Notes: generated by a model not told the origin, from the letters alone. 64,000 nucleotides of DNA from Streptomyces althioticus (GCA_014649355.1 BMSW01000002.1:434001-498000); one strand, 5' to 3'. Positions 9,128 to 18,427 are shown, counted from the stretch's first letter. Program-made: numbers and translations.

Positions 9128-9934
9128 GTGCCACCACAAGAGGACACGACCGCGCCCGTCGCCGGGTCCACGACGACCGTACGCGCGGGTGACCTGCAGG
9201 TCGGGGTCATCGACAGCGGGTCCGGAGTGCCGCTCGTGCTCGTGCACGGCGGCGAGAGCGACCGCACGCAGTTCACGGCGCTGCGGGCCCGGCTGGGCGA
9301 CGGCATCCGGGCGATCTCGTACGACCAGCGGGACTCGGGCGTCACCGTCTGCCCGCCCGTCCCGTACTCCCTGTCCGACCTCGCCGACGACCTCGTGCAC
9401 CTGCTGGACGCGCTGGAGCTGCCCACCGCGCATCTTCTGGGTGCGTCCTTCGGCGGGGTGGTGGCCCAGCATGTCGCGCTGCGGCATCCCGAGCGGGTCG
9501 CCTCCCTGGTCCTGGTCGCCACCGCACCGAGTTACGCCATGGGGAGCCCGGCGCTGGACGACCTGCTGACCATGTCCCACGAAGAGCGGCAGCGCGCGGC
9601 CGTGGGGTACTTCTACACGCCTGAGAGCGAGGCCGCCCGCGCCGGACGGGCCGGCACCCTCTCCGTGCGCAGTCCCGGACAGAGCGCCCGCCGCCACCGG
9701 GTCGCGCAGGAGCACGAGGTCCGTGACCGGCTGGCGGAGATCACCGCGCCCACGCTCATCGTGCACGGCACGCACGACCTGCTGGCGCCGTTCTCCGGCG
9801 CCGTGCTGATGGAGCAGCGGATCCCGAACGCGAAGCTGCGGCCCATCGACGGCGGACGGCACGCCATCGTGGCGGAGTTCCCCAGCACCGTGGCGCTGCG
9901 GGTCCGCGAGTTCCTGGGGCTGGAGGCGGCATGA
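9128..9934 (+). CDS. Alpha/beta-fold hydrolase
   Basis: 268 residues; GTG at 9128 with GGAGG just upstream. Cytoplasmic alpha/beta hydrolase: oxyanion-loop motif LVHGGESDR, nucleophile elbow GASFGG (Ser), and C-terminal GTHDLLAPF and DGGRHAIV segments that supply the acid and His. It is the first gene of a run whose members overlap or nearly overlap, and its stop overlaps the next start (ATGA). The substrate is unknown; in a cluster with a flavin monooxygenase and an exporter it could cleave an ester, lactone or ring-opened intermediate. Expression is probably controlled through the twin 21-bp repeats upstream. Confidence 0.88.
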   Translation: MPPQEDTTAPVAGSTTTVRAGDLQVGVIDSGSGVPLVLVHGGESDRTQFTALRARLGDGIRAISYDQRDSGVTVCPPVPYSLSDLADDLVHLLDALELPTAHLLGASFGGVVAQHVALRHPERVASLVLVATAPSYAMGSPALDDLLTMSHEERQRAAVGYFYTPESEAARAGRAGTLSVRSPGQSARRHRVAQEHEVRDRLAEITAPTLIVHGTHDLLAPFSGAVLMEQRIPNAKLRPIDGGRHAIVAEFPSTVALRVREFLGLEAA

Positions 9935-11076
9935 GTCCCGACCACGGCCGGCCGGACCCGGCCCGGGCGGACGCTTCCCGGGAGGTCGCGGCCCGGATGG
10001 CGGAGGCGGCCAGGGAGTGGCTGGACTCGCTGGACCCGGAACAGCGACGGCTGGGCACCGGGCCCACGCCGGGGACGGACGGCGCCGCTGAGGCCGACCG
10101 GACCCGCTGGTACTACACGCCCACCGACCACGGCGGGCTGACGTTCGCCCAGCAGCGGCCGGCCCAGTACCGGCAGGTGATGCGGCTGGTGGCGAGCGGT
10201 CTTTCGGAGGCCGGGTACAACACGGTCGCCACCGTCATCGGGCTGGAGAACGTGCTCGACCGTGTCGAGGACTTCTCGGTGCTCTGGGGCCGGGAGCGGT
10301 CGCGTGATCCGAACATGTACTACTTGCGCGTGTTCGGGGAGCCCGGCGGGGACCGGCCGTGGGGCTGGCGGTTCGGCGGCCACCACGTCTCGCTGAACTT
10401 CCTCGTGGTCGACGGACGGGTCGCCGCCACGACGCCGCTGTTCATGGGCGCGGACCCTGCCGCGTCGCCCCTGCTGGGCGGGACGACCCTGCGCCCGCTG
10501 GCGGCGGCCGAGGACCTGGCCCGCACGCTGGTCCGCTCCCTGTCGCCCGAGGCCGCCGGGCGCGCGCTGCTGCTGCCGCGCCCGCCGTACGACGTCGTGG
10601 CCGGCAACAGTCCGCGGATCGACGACCGGCTGATCACCCGCCGGCAGCTGTGGCATCCGGACCAGATGGTGCCGGACCGTCCCGACGCGCCGCACACCCT
10701 GCTCGACGACGAAGAACGGCGGGCGGTGTCTCTCGCGCCGCCGCCACGGGGTGTGCCCGCTGCCGACCTCGACACCGGTCAGCGGCAGCTCCTGCGGGAG
10801 CTGCTGGGCACGTACCTGAGCCGGGTGCGGGAGGAGATCTCCCCGCTGTCGCGCTACGACGACCCCGAGCTGCTGGACGCGGTGCACTTCGCGTGGGCCG
10901 GCTCGACGGAGCCGGGCGAGGCGCACTACTACCGCCTGCACGGCCCGCGCCTGCTCGTCGAGTGGACCAAGGTCCACCGGAACGCCAACCACGCCCACGC
11001 CGTGTGGCGGGACCCGGGGACCGACTTCGGCGGCGACGTCCTCGCCGCCCATCACGCCGCGTACCACGCGCACTGA
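9931..11076 (+). CDS. DUF3500 domain protein
   Basis: 381 residues, coupled to the upstream hydrolase by a 4-base ATGA overlap. The sequence matches the DUF3500 family by its landmarks: an N-terminal helical part with LDSLDPEQRR, RTRWYYTPTDHGGLTF, the segment NMYYLRVFGEPGGDRPWGWRFGGHHVSLNF, and a later HFAWAGSTEPGEAHYYRLHGPRLLVEWTK. There is no signal peptide. Several conserved His, Trp and Tyr (GGHHVSLNF, GEAHYYRLHGP, NHAHAVWRDP) suggest a buried or metal-binding site, but no function is established for the family. The GEAHYYRLHGP and HAVWRD ends are near the C-terminus as expected, so the gene looks complete. Confidence 0.85.
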   Translation: MSPDHGRPDPARADASREVAARMAEAAREWLDSLDPEQRRLGTGPTPGTDGAAEADRTRWYYTPTDHGGLTFAQQRPAQYRQVMRLVASGLSEAGYNTVATVIGLENVLDRVEDFSVLWGRERSRDPNMYYLRVFGEPGGDRPWGWRFGGHHVSLNFLVVDGRVAATTPLFMGADPAASPLLGGTTLRPLAAAEDLARTLVRSLSPEAAGRALLLPRPPYDVVAGNSPRIDDRLITRRQLWHPDQMVPDRPDAPHTLLDDEERRAVSLAPPPRGVPAADLDTGQRQLLRELLGTYLSRVREEISPLSRYDDPELLDAVHFAWAGSTEPGEAHYYRLHGPRLLVEWTKVHRNANHAHAVWRDPGTDFGGDVLAAHHAAYHAH

Positions 11077-11080
11077 GACC

Positions 11081-11120
11081 CCGTGGGCTCCGGTCTTTTC
11101 CCCGGGCCCGGAGCCCACGG
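11081..11120 (+). terminator. Hairpin between DUF3500 and gamma-glutamyltransferase genes
   Basis: Perfect 13-bp stem CCGTGGGCTCCGG (11081-11093) with 11108-11120 and a 14-base loop containing TTTT. It could end or attenuate transcription between the first two and the last four genes of the run. Confidence 0.55.
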
Positions 11121-11220
11121 CCACAGCCTCGCGCGGGTCCGCGGACCCGCCGCACCGCACGTCCGGGCCCCTGCGCCCGGCCGCCACCTGCCCCTCCTCT
11201 CCCGGAACGGAAGGTGACCC

Positions 11221-13032
11221 ATGCCCGCTCGGCATCGAGCACCGACCCACGCTCCCCCTCACCAGACCCGCCCGACACTGCGCGGCACGTTCGGAATGGC
11301 CGCCTCGACCCACTGGCTCGCGTCCGCCACGGCCCAGTCCGTGCTGGAGCGGGGCGGCAACGCCTTCGACGCGGCCACAGCGGGCGCCTTCGTGCTCCAC
11401 GTGGCCGAACCTCATCTCAACGGGCCCGGCGGTGACCTCGTCGCCCTGCTGGCCACCGCGACGGATCCCACCCCCCGCGTCCTGGCCGGGCAGGGCCATG
11501 CCCCGCGCGGCGCCACCATCGAGCACTTCCGCGCCGAGGGGCTCGACCACGTCCCCGGCGCGGGCGCCCTGGCCGCCGCCGTTCCCGGCGCCGTCGACTC
11601 CTGGCTCTGGCTGCTCGCCCGGCTCGGCACCTGGGAACTGCGTGACGTCCTGGCCTACGCGGTCGACTACGCCGAGCGCGGCGTGCCCGTGGTGCCGCAG
11701 CTGGCGAACGTCCTGGCCACCGTCGAGGACCTCTTCCGCACCCACTGGCCCGCCTCGTACGCGCTGTGGATGCCCGAGGGACGCGTCCCCGGACCGTACG
11801 ACACGCTCGTCAATCCCGTTTACGCCCGCACGCTGCGCCGGCTGGTCGCCGAGGGCGCCGGCGCGACGCGCGAGGACAGGATCGAGGCCGCGCGGCGCGC
11901 CTGGCGGACCGGGTTCGTGGCGGCCGCCGTGGAAGAGGCCTCCGCGGTGCCCCACCGGCACTCCTCGGGCACCGACCACGCCGGGGTGATCACCGCCGCC
12001 GACTTCGCCGACTTCGAGCCGTGTCTCGAACCCGCCGTCACCGCGGAGTTCCGCGGCACGACGGTGGCCAAGGCCGGCCTGTGGTCCCAGGGCCCGGTGC
12101 TGCTCCAGACGCTCACCCTGCTGGACCGGTTCGACGACGCGCGGATCGACCCGTCGACCGCCCTGGGCGTCCACACCGTCGCCGAGGCGCTGAAGCTGGC
12201 TCTGGCCGACCGGGAGGCGCACTACGGGCACCGGGATCCCGCGGCGACCGACGAGGTGCTGTCCCGGCTGCTGGCTCCACGGTACGCCGAGGAACGCGCG
12301 GACCTGATCGGCGCGACCGCCTCGACGGCTTTCCGGCCCGGCGACATCGGCATCCCGGCGTACACGCCGCCTCTGACCACGCGGCGGCCGGACGTACGCG
12401 CCGAAGGCGTGGGCGAGCCGACCGTGCAGCAGACCGGGGCGACCCGGGGCGACACCTCCCACATCGACGTCGTCGACCGGTGGGGCAACATCATCTCCGC
12501 GACGCCGTCGGGGGGCTGGCTCCAGTCCTCCCCCGCCGTGCCCGAGCTGGGCTTCGCCCTCGGGACGCGGCTGCAGATGACATGGCTCGACCCTGCCGCG
12601 CCCTCGCGCCTGGAACCGGGGAGGCGCCCGCGGACGACGCTCACGCCCACCCTGCTGCTGCGCGACGGTGTGCCGGTGGCGGCGCTGGGCACGCCCGGCG
12701 GTGACCAGCAGGACCAGTGGCAGGCGCTGTACCTGGTGCGCACCCTCGCCCTCGGTGTCGACCCGCAGCAGGCGATCGACGCTCCCGCCTTCCACACCAC
12801 GGCGGTGCCCGGCTCGTTCTGGCCGCGGACCTGGACGCCGGGCGGGCTGGTGATCGAGGAGCGGGCGGACCCGGCGGTGGTCGAGGAACTGCGCCGGCGG
12901 GGTCACGCCGTGACCGTCTCCGGACCGTGGAGCCAGGGCCGCCTGTCGGTGGTCACCCGTGACCCGGACACCGGCGTGCTCGGGGCGGCGGCGAACCCGC
13001 GCGGCGCCCAGGGCTACGCGGCGGGCCGGTGA
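11221..13032 (+). CDS. Gamma-glutamyltransferase family protein (YwrD-like)
   Basis: 603 residues, starting at ATG 11221 after GGAACGGAAGG. An Ntn-hydrolase of the gamma-glutamyltranspeptidase family: N-terminal FGMAASTHWLAS, the substrate-binding region AEPHLNGPGGDLVALL, and the autoprocessing site GDTSHIDVVDRWGN in which Thr412 would become the N-terminal nucleophile of the small subunit after self-cleavage. GGWLQSSPAVPELGFALG and RPRTTLTPTLLLRDG complete the pattern. Unlike the classical periplasmic enzyme it has no obvious signal peptide, so it is probably cytoplasmic and may hydrolyse or transfer a gamma-linked acyl group in a small molecule rather than process glutathione, which Streptomyces lacks. 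Its stop overlaps the next start (GTGA). Confidence 0.87.
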   Translation: MPARHRAPTHAPPHQTRPTLRGTFGMAASTHWLASATAQSVLERGGNAFDAATAGAFVLHVAEPHLNGPGGDLVALLATATDPTPRVLAGQGHAPRGATIEHFRAEGLDHVPGAGALAAAVPGAVDSWLWLLARLGTWELRDVLAYAVDYAERGVPVVPQLANVLATVEDLFRTHWPASYALWMPEGRVPGPYDTLVNPVYARTLRRLVAEGAGATREDRIEAARRAWRTGFVAAAVEEASAVPHRHSSGTDHAGVITAADFADFEPCLEPAVTAEFRGTTVAKAGLWSQGPVLLQTLTLLDRFDDARIDPSTALGVHTVAEALKLALADREAHYGHRDPAATDEVLSRLLAPRYAEERADLIGATASTAFRPGDIGIPAYTPPLTTRRPDVRAEGVGEPTVQQTGATRGDTSHIDVVDRWGNIISATPSGGWLQSSPAVPELGFALGTRLQMTWLDPAAPSRLEPGRRPRTTLTPTLLLRDGVPVAALGTPGGDQQDQWQALYLVRTLALGVDPQQAIDAPAFHTTAVPGSFWPRTWTPGGLVIEERADPAVVEELRRRGHAVTVSGPWSQGRLSVVTRDPDTGVLGAAANPRGAQGYAAGR

Positions 13033-13940
13033 ACGCCCCCACGGGCGGGGCGCGGTGGGTGACGCTGCCCGGCCCGATGCTCGCGCTCACCTTCGTCACG
13101 GGCGTCGTCGACGCCGTCGGATACCTACGCCTCGACCAGGTGTTCGCGGGCAACATGACCGGCAACGTGGTCATCCTCGGGATGGCCGCGGCGGGCGGGT
13201 CCCGTCTGCCGGTGCTCGGACCCGCCCTGGCCCTGGTGTCCTTCCTCGCCGGCGCGGCCCTGGCCGGGCGCGTGCTGCGCGGCGCCGTGCGGCCCGGCTG
13301 GAACCGCCGGTGCACGGCCCTGCTGGCCGGCGGCGCGGCGGTCCTCGGTGCGTCCGCGCTCGCTCTGACCGTCCTCGGCACGGACGCTCACGGCACGCGC
13401 GCCGCCGCGGCCTCGGCGCTCGCCCTGGCCATGGGCGCGCAGGCGGCGACAGCCCGTCACCTGGCGGTGAGGGACGTCACCACGGTGGTGGTCACCTCCA
13501 CCCTCACCGGCCTCGCGGCGGACTCCCGGCTGGGCGCGGCCCGCCCCCAGGGGTCGCTGCGGCGGCTGTCCGCCGTCGTCTCGATCGTCCTCGGCGCGGT
13601 CGCCGGCGCCCTGCTGTGCCGGGTGGACGAAGGAGCCGCCGTGGCGGTGGCGGCGCTCGTCGTCGCGGTCGTGACCGCCCTCGGCCCGCTCACCGCCCGG
13701 GCCCGGTCCACCGCCCCGGCCGCCGGTCCGGCCCGGACCACTCCGTCTTCCTCCTCGGCGGACGCCCGGACGGCCTCCGCCCCGGCGGGCACGTCTCCCG
13801 CTCCCTCCGTGGCCGACGCTCGTACGGCCTTCCCGGCAGGCGCCCGGGCGGACACCCCGCGGCCCGGTCGCCGGGACGACGGCTCCCTCCGTACCGCGGG
13901 TTCCCGACCCGCCCGGCAGCAAAGGACAGGACGCCCATGA
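13029..13940 (+). CDS. YoaK/DUF1275 family membrane protein
   Basis: 303 residues, GTG start overlapping the preceding stop. The first about 225 residues have six predicted membrane helices with the family signature TGVVDAVGYLRLDQVFAGNMTGNVV. From about residue 226 to the end the protein turns into a low-complexity Ala/Pro/Arg/Ser/Thr tail that is not part of the family and may be a cytoplasmic extension or poorly constrained sequence. The ATGA overlap with the MFS gene keeps it in the same translational chain. The function of the family is not established; a transport or membrane-adaptor role is likely. Confidence 0.85.
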   Translation: MNAPTGGARWVTLPGPMLALTFVTGVVDAVGYLRLDQVFAGNMTGNVVILGMAAAGGSRLPVLGPALALVSFLAGAALAGRVLRGAVRPGWNRRCTALLAGGAAVLGASALALTVLGTDAHGTRAAAASALALAMGAQAATARHLAVRDVTTVVVTSTLTGLAADSRLGAARPQGSLRRLSAVVSIVLGAVAGALLCRVDEGAAVAVAALVVAVVTALGPLTARARSTAPAAGPARTTPSSSSADARTASAPAGTSPAPSVADARTAFPAGARADTPRPGRRDDGSLRTAGSRPARQQRTGRP

Positions 13941-15340
13941 CCCTTCCCGTGCCGGCACCGCCGGCCCGCATGACCGGGGCCGCCGTGACGGCCCTCGGCC
14001 TGCTGGCGGTCTCCACCGGCAGCCTCGAGTCGGTCGTCTCGCCGACCCTGCCCATGCTGCAGCGCGAGCTGGACACGACCCCGGCGCAAGGGGCGCTGCT
14101 GAACATCGTGCTGCTCATCACCGGTGCGCTCACCGCGCCGATCGCCGGCAAGCTCGGGGACCGCTACGGCGGCAAGCGGGTGCTGACGAGGCTGATGGCC
14201 GTGGTGTCGCTGGGCGGTCTGCTGTCCGCCGTCGCCCCGAACCTGCCGGTGCTGCTGCTCGGACAGGTGCTCCAGGGCGCGATGGTGGGCGCGCTGCCGC
14301 TGTCGTTCATCGTCGTCCGCAAGCATCTGCCCCCGGGCCGCGCCAAGGCGGCGATAGGTCTGGTCAGCGGCATGTTCGTGGGGGGCTCGGTGGTGGGTCT
14401 GCTGGCCGCGGGGCCGGTGGCGGAGCAGTTCTCCCGGCACTGGATGTTCGCGGTGCCGACCTGCGCGGTCGTCCTCTGCACCCTGGCGGTGTACCGGCTG
14501 CTGCCCACCGACGCTCCGGGTCGCGCCCTGGACACCCGCTTCGACTGGGCGGGGCTGCTGCTCCTGAGCGGCTTCCTCGCGCTGCTGATGCTGGTGCTCG
14601 CGCTGTCGCCCGAGGCGGGCTCGGCGCCGGTCCTGTTCGGCGCGCTGGTGCTCGTCCTGGTGGCCCTGGCGGCCGGGTGGGCCGCCGTGGAGCGCCGGGC
14701 GTCCGCGCCGATGATCGACTTGCGGATGCTGGCGCGCCCTGTGGTCTGGAAGTCCTGCGTCGTGACCTTCGTGATCTGTCTGGGCACCGCGACGGGCGTC
14801 TATCTGGTGCCGCAGCTGCTCGACGTGTCGGGGGACGGCTACGGCTTCGGGGCGGGCCCCACCGTGATCGGGTTCGTGCTGCTGCCGGGTGCCCTGGCCG
14901 CCACGCTGGCCGGCCCGGTGGCGGGGATCGGCGAGCGGCGCTTCGGCCCGCGCGCGGTGGTGGGCACCGCGACGGTGTTGATGGCCGTCGCCCTGCTGGG
15001 GCTGGCCGCCCTGCACGGCGAGATGTGGCAGATCGTCGTGGGCAAGACCCTGATCTCGCTCGCCAACGGCCTGTGCGTCACGGCCCTGATGACGTCCATC
15101 GCGTCCTCCGTGGACGAGTGCGACACCGGCATCGCCACCAGCCTCGTCCTGGTCACGCGTGTCCTGGGCTCGGCCGTCGGCGGCATGTTCGGCGGCGCGC
15201 TGCTCACCGCGCGGACCCCCGCCGGCTCGGCCGTGCCCGCCGAGTCGGCCTTCGTCACCGGTTTTCTCGTCGCGGGCGTCACGGCCGTGCTGTGCCTGAT
15301 CGTCGTCCGCACCCTGCACAACAAAGGAGTCACCGCATGA
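13937..15340 (+). CDS. MFS exporter, DHA2 (14-helix) type
   Basis: 467 residues. ATG 13937 overlaps the upstream stop. Motif A of the major facilitator superfamily is visible as GKLGDRYGGKRVL, and the helix-rich sequence spans the full length with about 14 segments. LDTRFDWAGLLLLSG marks the central loop typical of EmrB/QacA-like antiporters. It would pump a hydrophobic or amphipathic compound out of the cell using the proton gradient. Lying between a YoaK-type membrane protein and an FAD monooxygenase, it is likely the export arm of a detoxification or specialised-metabolite module. The stop overlaps the monooxygenase start. Confidence 0.9.
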   Translation: MTLPVPAPPARMTGAAVTALGLLAVSTGSLESVVSPTLPMLQRELDTTPAQGALLNIVLLITGALTAPIAGKLGDRYGGKRVLTRLMAVVSLGGLLSAVAPNLPVLLLGQVLQGAMVGALPLSFIVVRKHLPPGRAKAAIGLVSGMFVGGSVVGLLAAGPVAEQFSRHWMFAVPTCAVVLCTLAVYRLLPTDAPGRALDTRFDWAGLLLLSGFLALLMLVLALSPEAGSAPVLFGALVLVLVALAAGWAAVERRASAPMIDLRMLARPVVWKSCVVTFVICLGTATGVYLVPQLLDVSGDGYGFGAGPTVIGFVLLPGALAATLAGPVAGIGERRFGPRAVVGTATVLMAVALLGLAALHGEMWQIVVGKTLISLANGLCVTALMTSIASSVDECDTGIATSLVLVTRVLGSAVGGMFGGALLTARTPAGSAVPAESAFVTGFLVAGVTAVLCLIVVRTLHNKGVTA

Positions 15341-16551
15341 CCCGCACCGACCACCGCGGCCGTCCCCGGACGGTCCTGATCTCCGGGGCCAGCATCGCCG
15401 GCCCCGCCCTCGCGTACTGGCTGCACCGCTACGGCTTCCAGGTCACCGTCGTCGAGAAGGCGTCGTCGCCACGGCTCGGCGGATATCCCGTCGACATCCG
15501 CGGCACCGCCCTGGGCGTCGTCGAACGCATGGGTCTGCTTCCCTGGCTCAGGGAGGCGCAGGTCGACGTGGACCGGATGACGTTCCTGGAGGGGGACGGC
15601 AGCGAGGTGGCGTCCCTGCACCCGCACGCCGTCACCGGCAACGCCGGCGGACAGGACCTGGAGGTGCGGCGCGGCGACCTGACCGACGCGCTGTTCGCGA
15701 CGGTCCGCGACGACGTGGAGTTCCTGTTCGGCGATTCCGTCGCCACACTCGACCGGACCGGGCGCGGGGTCGACGTCACCTTCCACGGAGGAGCGGCCCG
15801 GACGTTCGACCTGGTGGTGGGCGCGGACGGCCTGCACTCGGCCACCCGTGAGAAGGTGTTCGGCCCCGAGGAGCCGTTCCATCACTACCTCGGGTACTGC
15901 TTCGGCATCTTCCTGATGCCCAACACCTTCGGGCTGGCGAACGAGACCCGGATGTGGAACGGACCAGGACGGGCCGCGGCCCTGTACGCGGTGGGCGACA
16001 CCGACGAGGTGTACGCGTTCCTGACCTTCGCCCGGTCCGAGCCGCCGTTCCCCGCGCTGGCCGATCCCCGGGAGCAACGGGCCGCGGTCGCCGAGGCGTT
16101 CGCCGACGTGGGGTGGCACGTGCCGGCGATGCTGAAGGCCCTGCCGGACGTGGACGACCTGTTCTTCGACGCGGTCAGCCAGATACGGATGCCGCGCTGG
16201 AGCGAGGGCCGGGTCGCGCTGGTCGGGGACGCGGCGTACGCGCCCTCGTTCCTCACCGGACAGGGCACCAGTCTCGCCCTGGTCGGCGCCTACATGCTCG
16301 CCCACTCCCTCGCGGAGCAGGACCACGTGGCGGGCTTCACGGCCTACGAGCACGATGTGCGGCCCTTCGTGACGGCCAACCAGGCGCTCGTCGGCTCGGG
16401 CACCGCCCCGCTCATCCCGCGCACCGCGCAGGAGCTGGAGCGGCGCAACGAGCGACTGCGCGGCTTGAGCACGCTGCCGCCCGGGCGGGGCAGGACGGCG
16501 CACTCCGCGCTGGTCCTGCCCGAACCCCCGGCCACGGGCCGCCCGTCGTAG
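15337..16551 (+). CDS. FAD-dependent monooxygenase (PheA/TfdB-like)
   Basis: 404 residues; ATG 15337 with AAAGGAG upstream and a 4-base overlap with the MFS gene. The N-terminal dinucleotide fold reads ISGASIAGPALAYWLHRYGFQVTVVEK. The DG motif is GADGLHSATREKVFG and the second FAD motif is GDAAYAPSFLTGQGTSLALVGAYMLA. These place it with single-component flavin aromatic hydroxylases that use NAD(P)H and O2, including enzymes that inactivate antibiotics (TetX-like and Rox-like). The substrate cannot be deduced. It is the last gene of the run that starts at 9128 and converges on the SGNH hydrolase gene with only 21 bases between. Confidence 0.9.
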   Translation: MTRTDHRGRPRTVLISGASIAGPALAYWLHRYGFQVTVVEKASSPRLGGYPVDIRGTALGVVERMGLLPWLREAQVDVDRMTFLEGDGSEVASLHPHAVTGNAGGQDLEVRRGDLTDALFATVRDDVEFLFGDSVATLDRTGRGVDVTFHGGAARTFDLVVGADGLHSATREKVFGPEEPFHHYLGYCFGIFLMPNTFGLANETRMWNGPGRAAALYAVGDTDEVYAFLTFARSEPPFPALADPREQRAAVAEAFADVGWHVPAMLKALPDVDDLFFDAVSQIRMPRWSEGRVALVGDAAYAPSFLTGQGTSLALVGAYMLAHSLAEQDHVAGFTAYEHDVRPFVTANQALVGSGTAPLIPRTAQELERRNERLRGLSTLPPGRGRTAHSALVLPEPPATGRPS

Positions 16552-16572
16552 CAATCCGCAGGGCCGGGCTGT

Positions 16573-17760
16573 TCAGCCTCCGGCCGGGGCGAACGGGCCG
16601 CCGGCCGCGAACACCCGGGCGGCGAACCGCTCGCCGATGAGCCGGTGGGCGGCCGCGTCCGGGTGCAGCCCGTCGGGCAGCGGGAGTTCGGCGTGATCCC
16701 GCTCGCCGTACAGGAGGCGGCCGTCGAGGAGGTGGAGGTGCGGGTCGTCCTTCGCCCGTGTCTCCACCACCCGCTCCAGTTCCTCGCGTACGGCGTTCAG
16801 CGTCAGCTTGCCCTCGGCCCGCTCCTCGGGGTCGCCGGAGGCGACGAACGCCAGCTTCCCCTCGGCGAGCCGGCTGAAGTCGAAGGCCGTGGGGCCGGGC
16901 GTGTCCTCGTGCATGGGGCACAGGATCGGCGAGACGACCAGCAGCGGCGTGTCGGGGTGCCCGTCGCGGATGGTGTCCAGGAAACCGTGCACGGCGGGGC
17001 CGAGCGCGCGCAGCCGCATCAGGTCGGCGTTGACGAGGTTGATGCCGATCTTGAGGCTGATCAGGTCGGCCGGCGTGTCGCGCATGGTGCGGGCGACGAA
17101 CGGGTCGAGCAGGGCGCTCCCACCGAAGCCGAGGTTCACCAGGTCCACGTCCCCGGCGGCCGCGGCGAGCGCGGGCCAGATGGTGGTCGGGCTCGCGGCG
17201 TCCGAGCCGTGGCTGATGGAGCTGCCGTGGTGCAGCCAGGTGCGGCGGCCGGAGGCGGGCGCGGGCTCGACCGGGGCGTCGGTGCGCAGTGCGACGAGCG
17301 CGGTGATCTCGTTGTACGGGAGCCAGATCTCCACCGTCTTGTCCGTGTCGGGCAGCCCGTCGAAGCGGACGGAGCCGGCCGGTCCCTCACTCATCTCGGC
17401 GCTGCCGGTCGACATGTCGATGGTGACGGTGTTGCCGCCGGTCGCGGACGCCTGTCCGGCCGGCCGGCCGTCGACGAGCAGGTCGTACAGGCCCTCGGGG
17501 CGGGGCGGTGCGCCGGCGTAGACGCGCTTGGTGGGGACGGTCTCCAACTCGACGACGGTGGCGCGGGTGCGGAAGACGACGCGGACGCCGGAAGGCTGGG
17601 ACTCGGCCATGGCGAGCTGCCCGTCGGTGCACTGGGCGCGCGCCCACGCGGGCAGGCGGTGCGGGAGCAGTCCGTCGTGGGTCTCCTCCAGTTCGAGGGC
17701 GCCGCGTACGAGCTCGGGGGTGACGGGGGTGGTCAGGGTGGCGTGCGATACGGAGGGCAT
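16573..17760 (-). CDS. SGNH/GDSL-type esterase with N-terminal beta domain
   Basis: 395 residues. The N-terminal about 170 residues form the jelly-roll-like domain seen in carbohydrate-esterase-like SGNH proteins (SGNH_hydro_N). The catalytic half contains GSSISHG (nucleophile Ser, block I), NLGFGGSAL (Gly/Asn of block II and III), KIGINLVN and, near the C-terminus, PDGLHPDAAAH carrying the Asp-His dyad. No signal peptide is visible, so the enzyme seems intracellular; it may deacylate imported sugars or small esters. It lies 53 bases downstream of a TetR regulator on the same strand and is probably co-transcribed with it. Confidence 0.87.
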   Translation of the reverse strand: MPSVSHATLTTPVTPELVRGALELEETHDGLLPHRLPAWARAQCTDGQLAMAESQPSGVRVVFRTRATVVELETVPTKRVYAGAPPRPEGLYDLLVDGRPAGQASATGGNTVTIDMSTGSAEMSEGPAGSVRFDGLPDTDKTVEIWLPYNEITALVALRTDAPVEPAPASGRRTWLHHGSSISHGSDAASPTTIWPALAAAAGDVDLVNLGFGGSALLDPFVARTMRDTPADLISLKIGINLVNADLMRLRALGPAVHGFLDTIRDGHPDTPLLVVSPILCPMHEDTPGPTAFDFSRLAEGKLAFVASGDPEERAEGKLTLNAVREELERVVETRAKDDPHLHLLDGRLLYGERDHAELPLPDGLHPDAAAHRLIGERFAARVFAAGGPFAPAGG

Positions 17761-17813
17761 GTCCGGGTCCGTCTTTCGGGGATGTGGGTGGACGTGAGGG
17801 GTGCGTCGGCGGT

Positions 17814-18389
17814 TCAGGAGGCCGGCGGCCAGGTGCGCAGGAGGGCGTCCAGCGCGTCGAGGACGCGGGACCAGGTCTCCTCCGTGTCGGGGGCGCTATG
17901 GCTGAAGCCGCCGCCCATCTCGATGCTGACGTAGCCGTGGAAGACGCTGCCGAGCAGGCGGACGGCGTGGGTCTGGTCGGGCTCGTCGAGGTCGTAGCCG
18001 CGCAGGAGGGCGCGGGTCATCCTCGCGTGCCGTACGCCGGCGCTGGCCGCGGCGGTCTCGGGGTCGAGCCGGAACTGCGCGGCCGCGTACCGGCCGGGAT
18101 GCTCACGCGCGTAGTCGCGGTAGACGTTCGCCAGGGCGACGAGGGCGTCCTTTCCGGCCCGTCCGGCGAGCGCGTCGGCGGCGCGGTCGGCGAGTTCCTC
18201 CAGGGCGAGGAGGGCGATGCGGGTCTTGAGGTCGTGCGAGTTCCTCACGTGCGAGTAGAGGCTCGCCACCTTGACGTCGAAGCGGCGGGCGAGCTCCGAG
18301 ACGGTGACCTGGTCGAATCCCACCTCGTCGGCGAGGGTCGCGCCTGCTTGGGTCAGGCGCTCGGTGGTGAGTCCTACGCGCGGGGCCAT
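17814..18389 (-). CDS. TetR-family transcriptional regulator
   Basis: 191 residues from ATG 18389; an adjacent ATG at 18392 is also possible, but AAAGGGAG sits too close to it. The N-terminal helix-turn-helix is VTVSELARRFDVKVASLYSHVRNSHDLKTRIA, of the TetR type with the usual LYxHV recognition helix, and the C-terminal part resembles the TetR_C_33/WHG ligand-binding domain. Two inverted repeats lie in its promoter region (18400-18416 and 18428-18442), consistent with autoregulation and control of the co-directional SGNH esterase and possibly the divergent ABC exporter at 18717. Confidence 0.9.
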   Translation of the reverse strand: MAPRVGLTTERLTQAGATLADEVGFDQVTVSELARRFDVKVASLYSHVRNSHDLKTRIALLALEELADRAADALAGRAGKDALVALANVYRDYAREHPGRYAAAQFRLDPETAAASAGVRHARMTRALLRGYDLDEPDQTHAVRLLGSVFHGYVSIEMGGGFSHSAPDTEETWSRVLDALDALLRTWPPAS

Positions 18390-18399
18390 CATCTCCCTT

Positions 18400-18416
18400 T
18401 CGTTGAGCTACAACGA
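18400..18416. promoter_or_regulatory. Inverted repeat TCGTTG-N5-CAACGA upstream of tetR gene
   Basis: Six-base arms around AGCTA, 11 bases before the tetR start codon; plausible TetR operator. Confidence 0.5.
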
Positions 18417-18427
18417 GTGTGCCCTCA

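Noticed and set aside
9128..16551. Specialised-metabolite biosynthetic cluster
   Set aside because: No PKS, NRPS, terpene synthase or RiPP precursor is visible; the genes fit modification or detoxification only.
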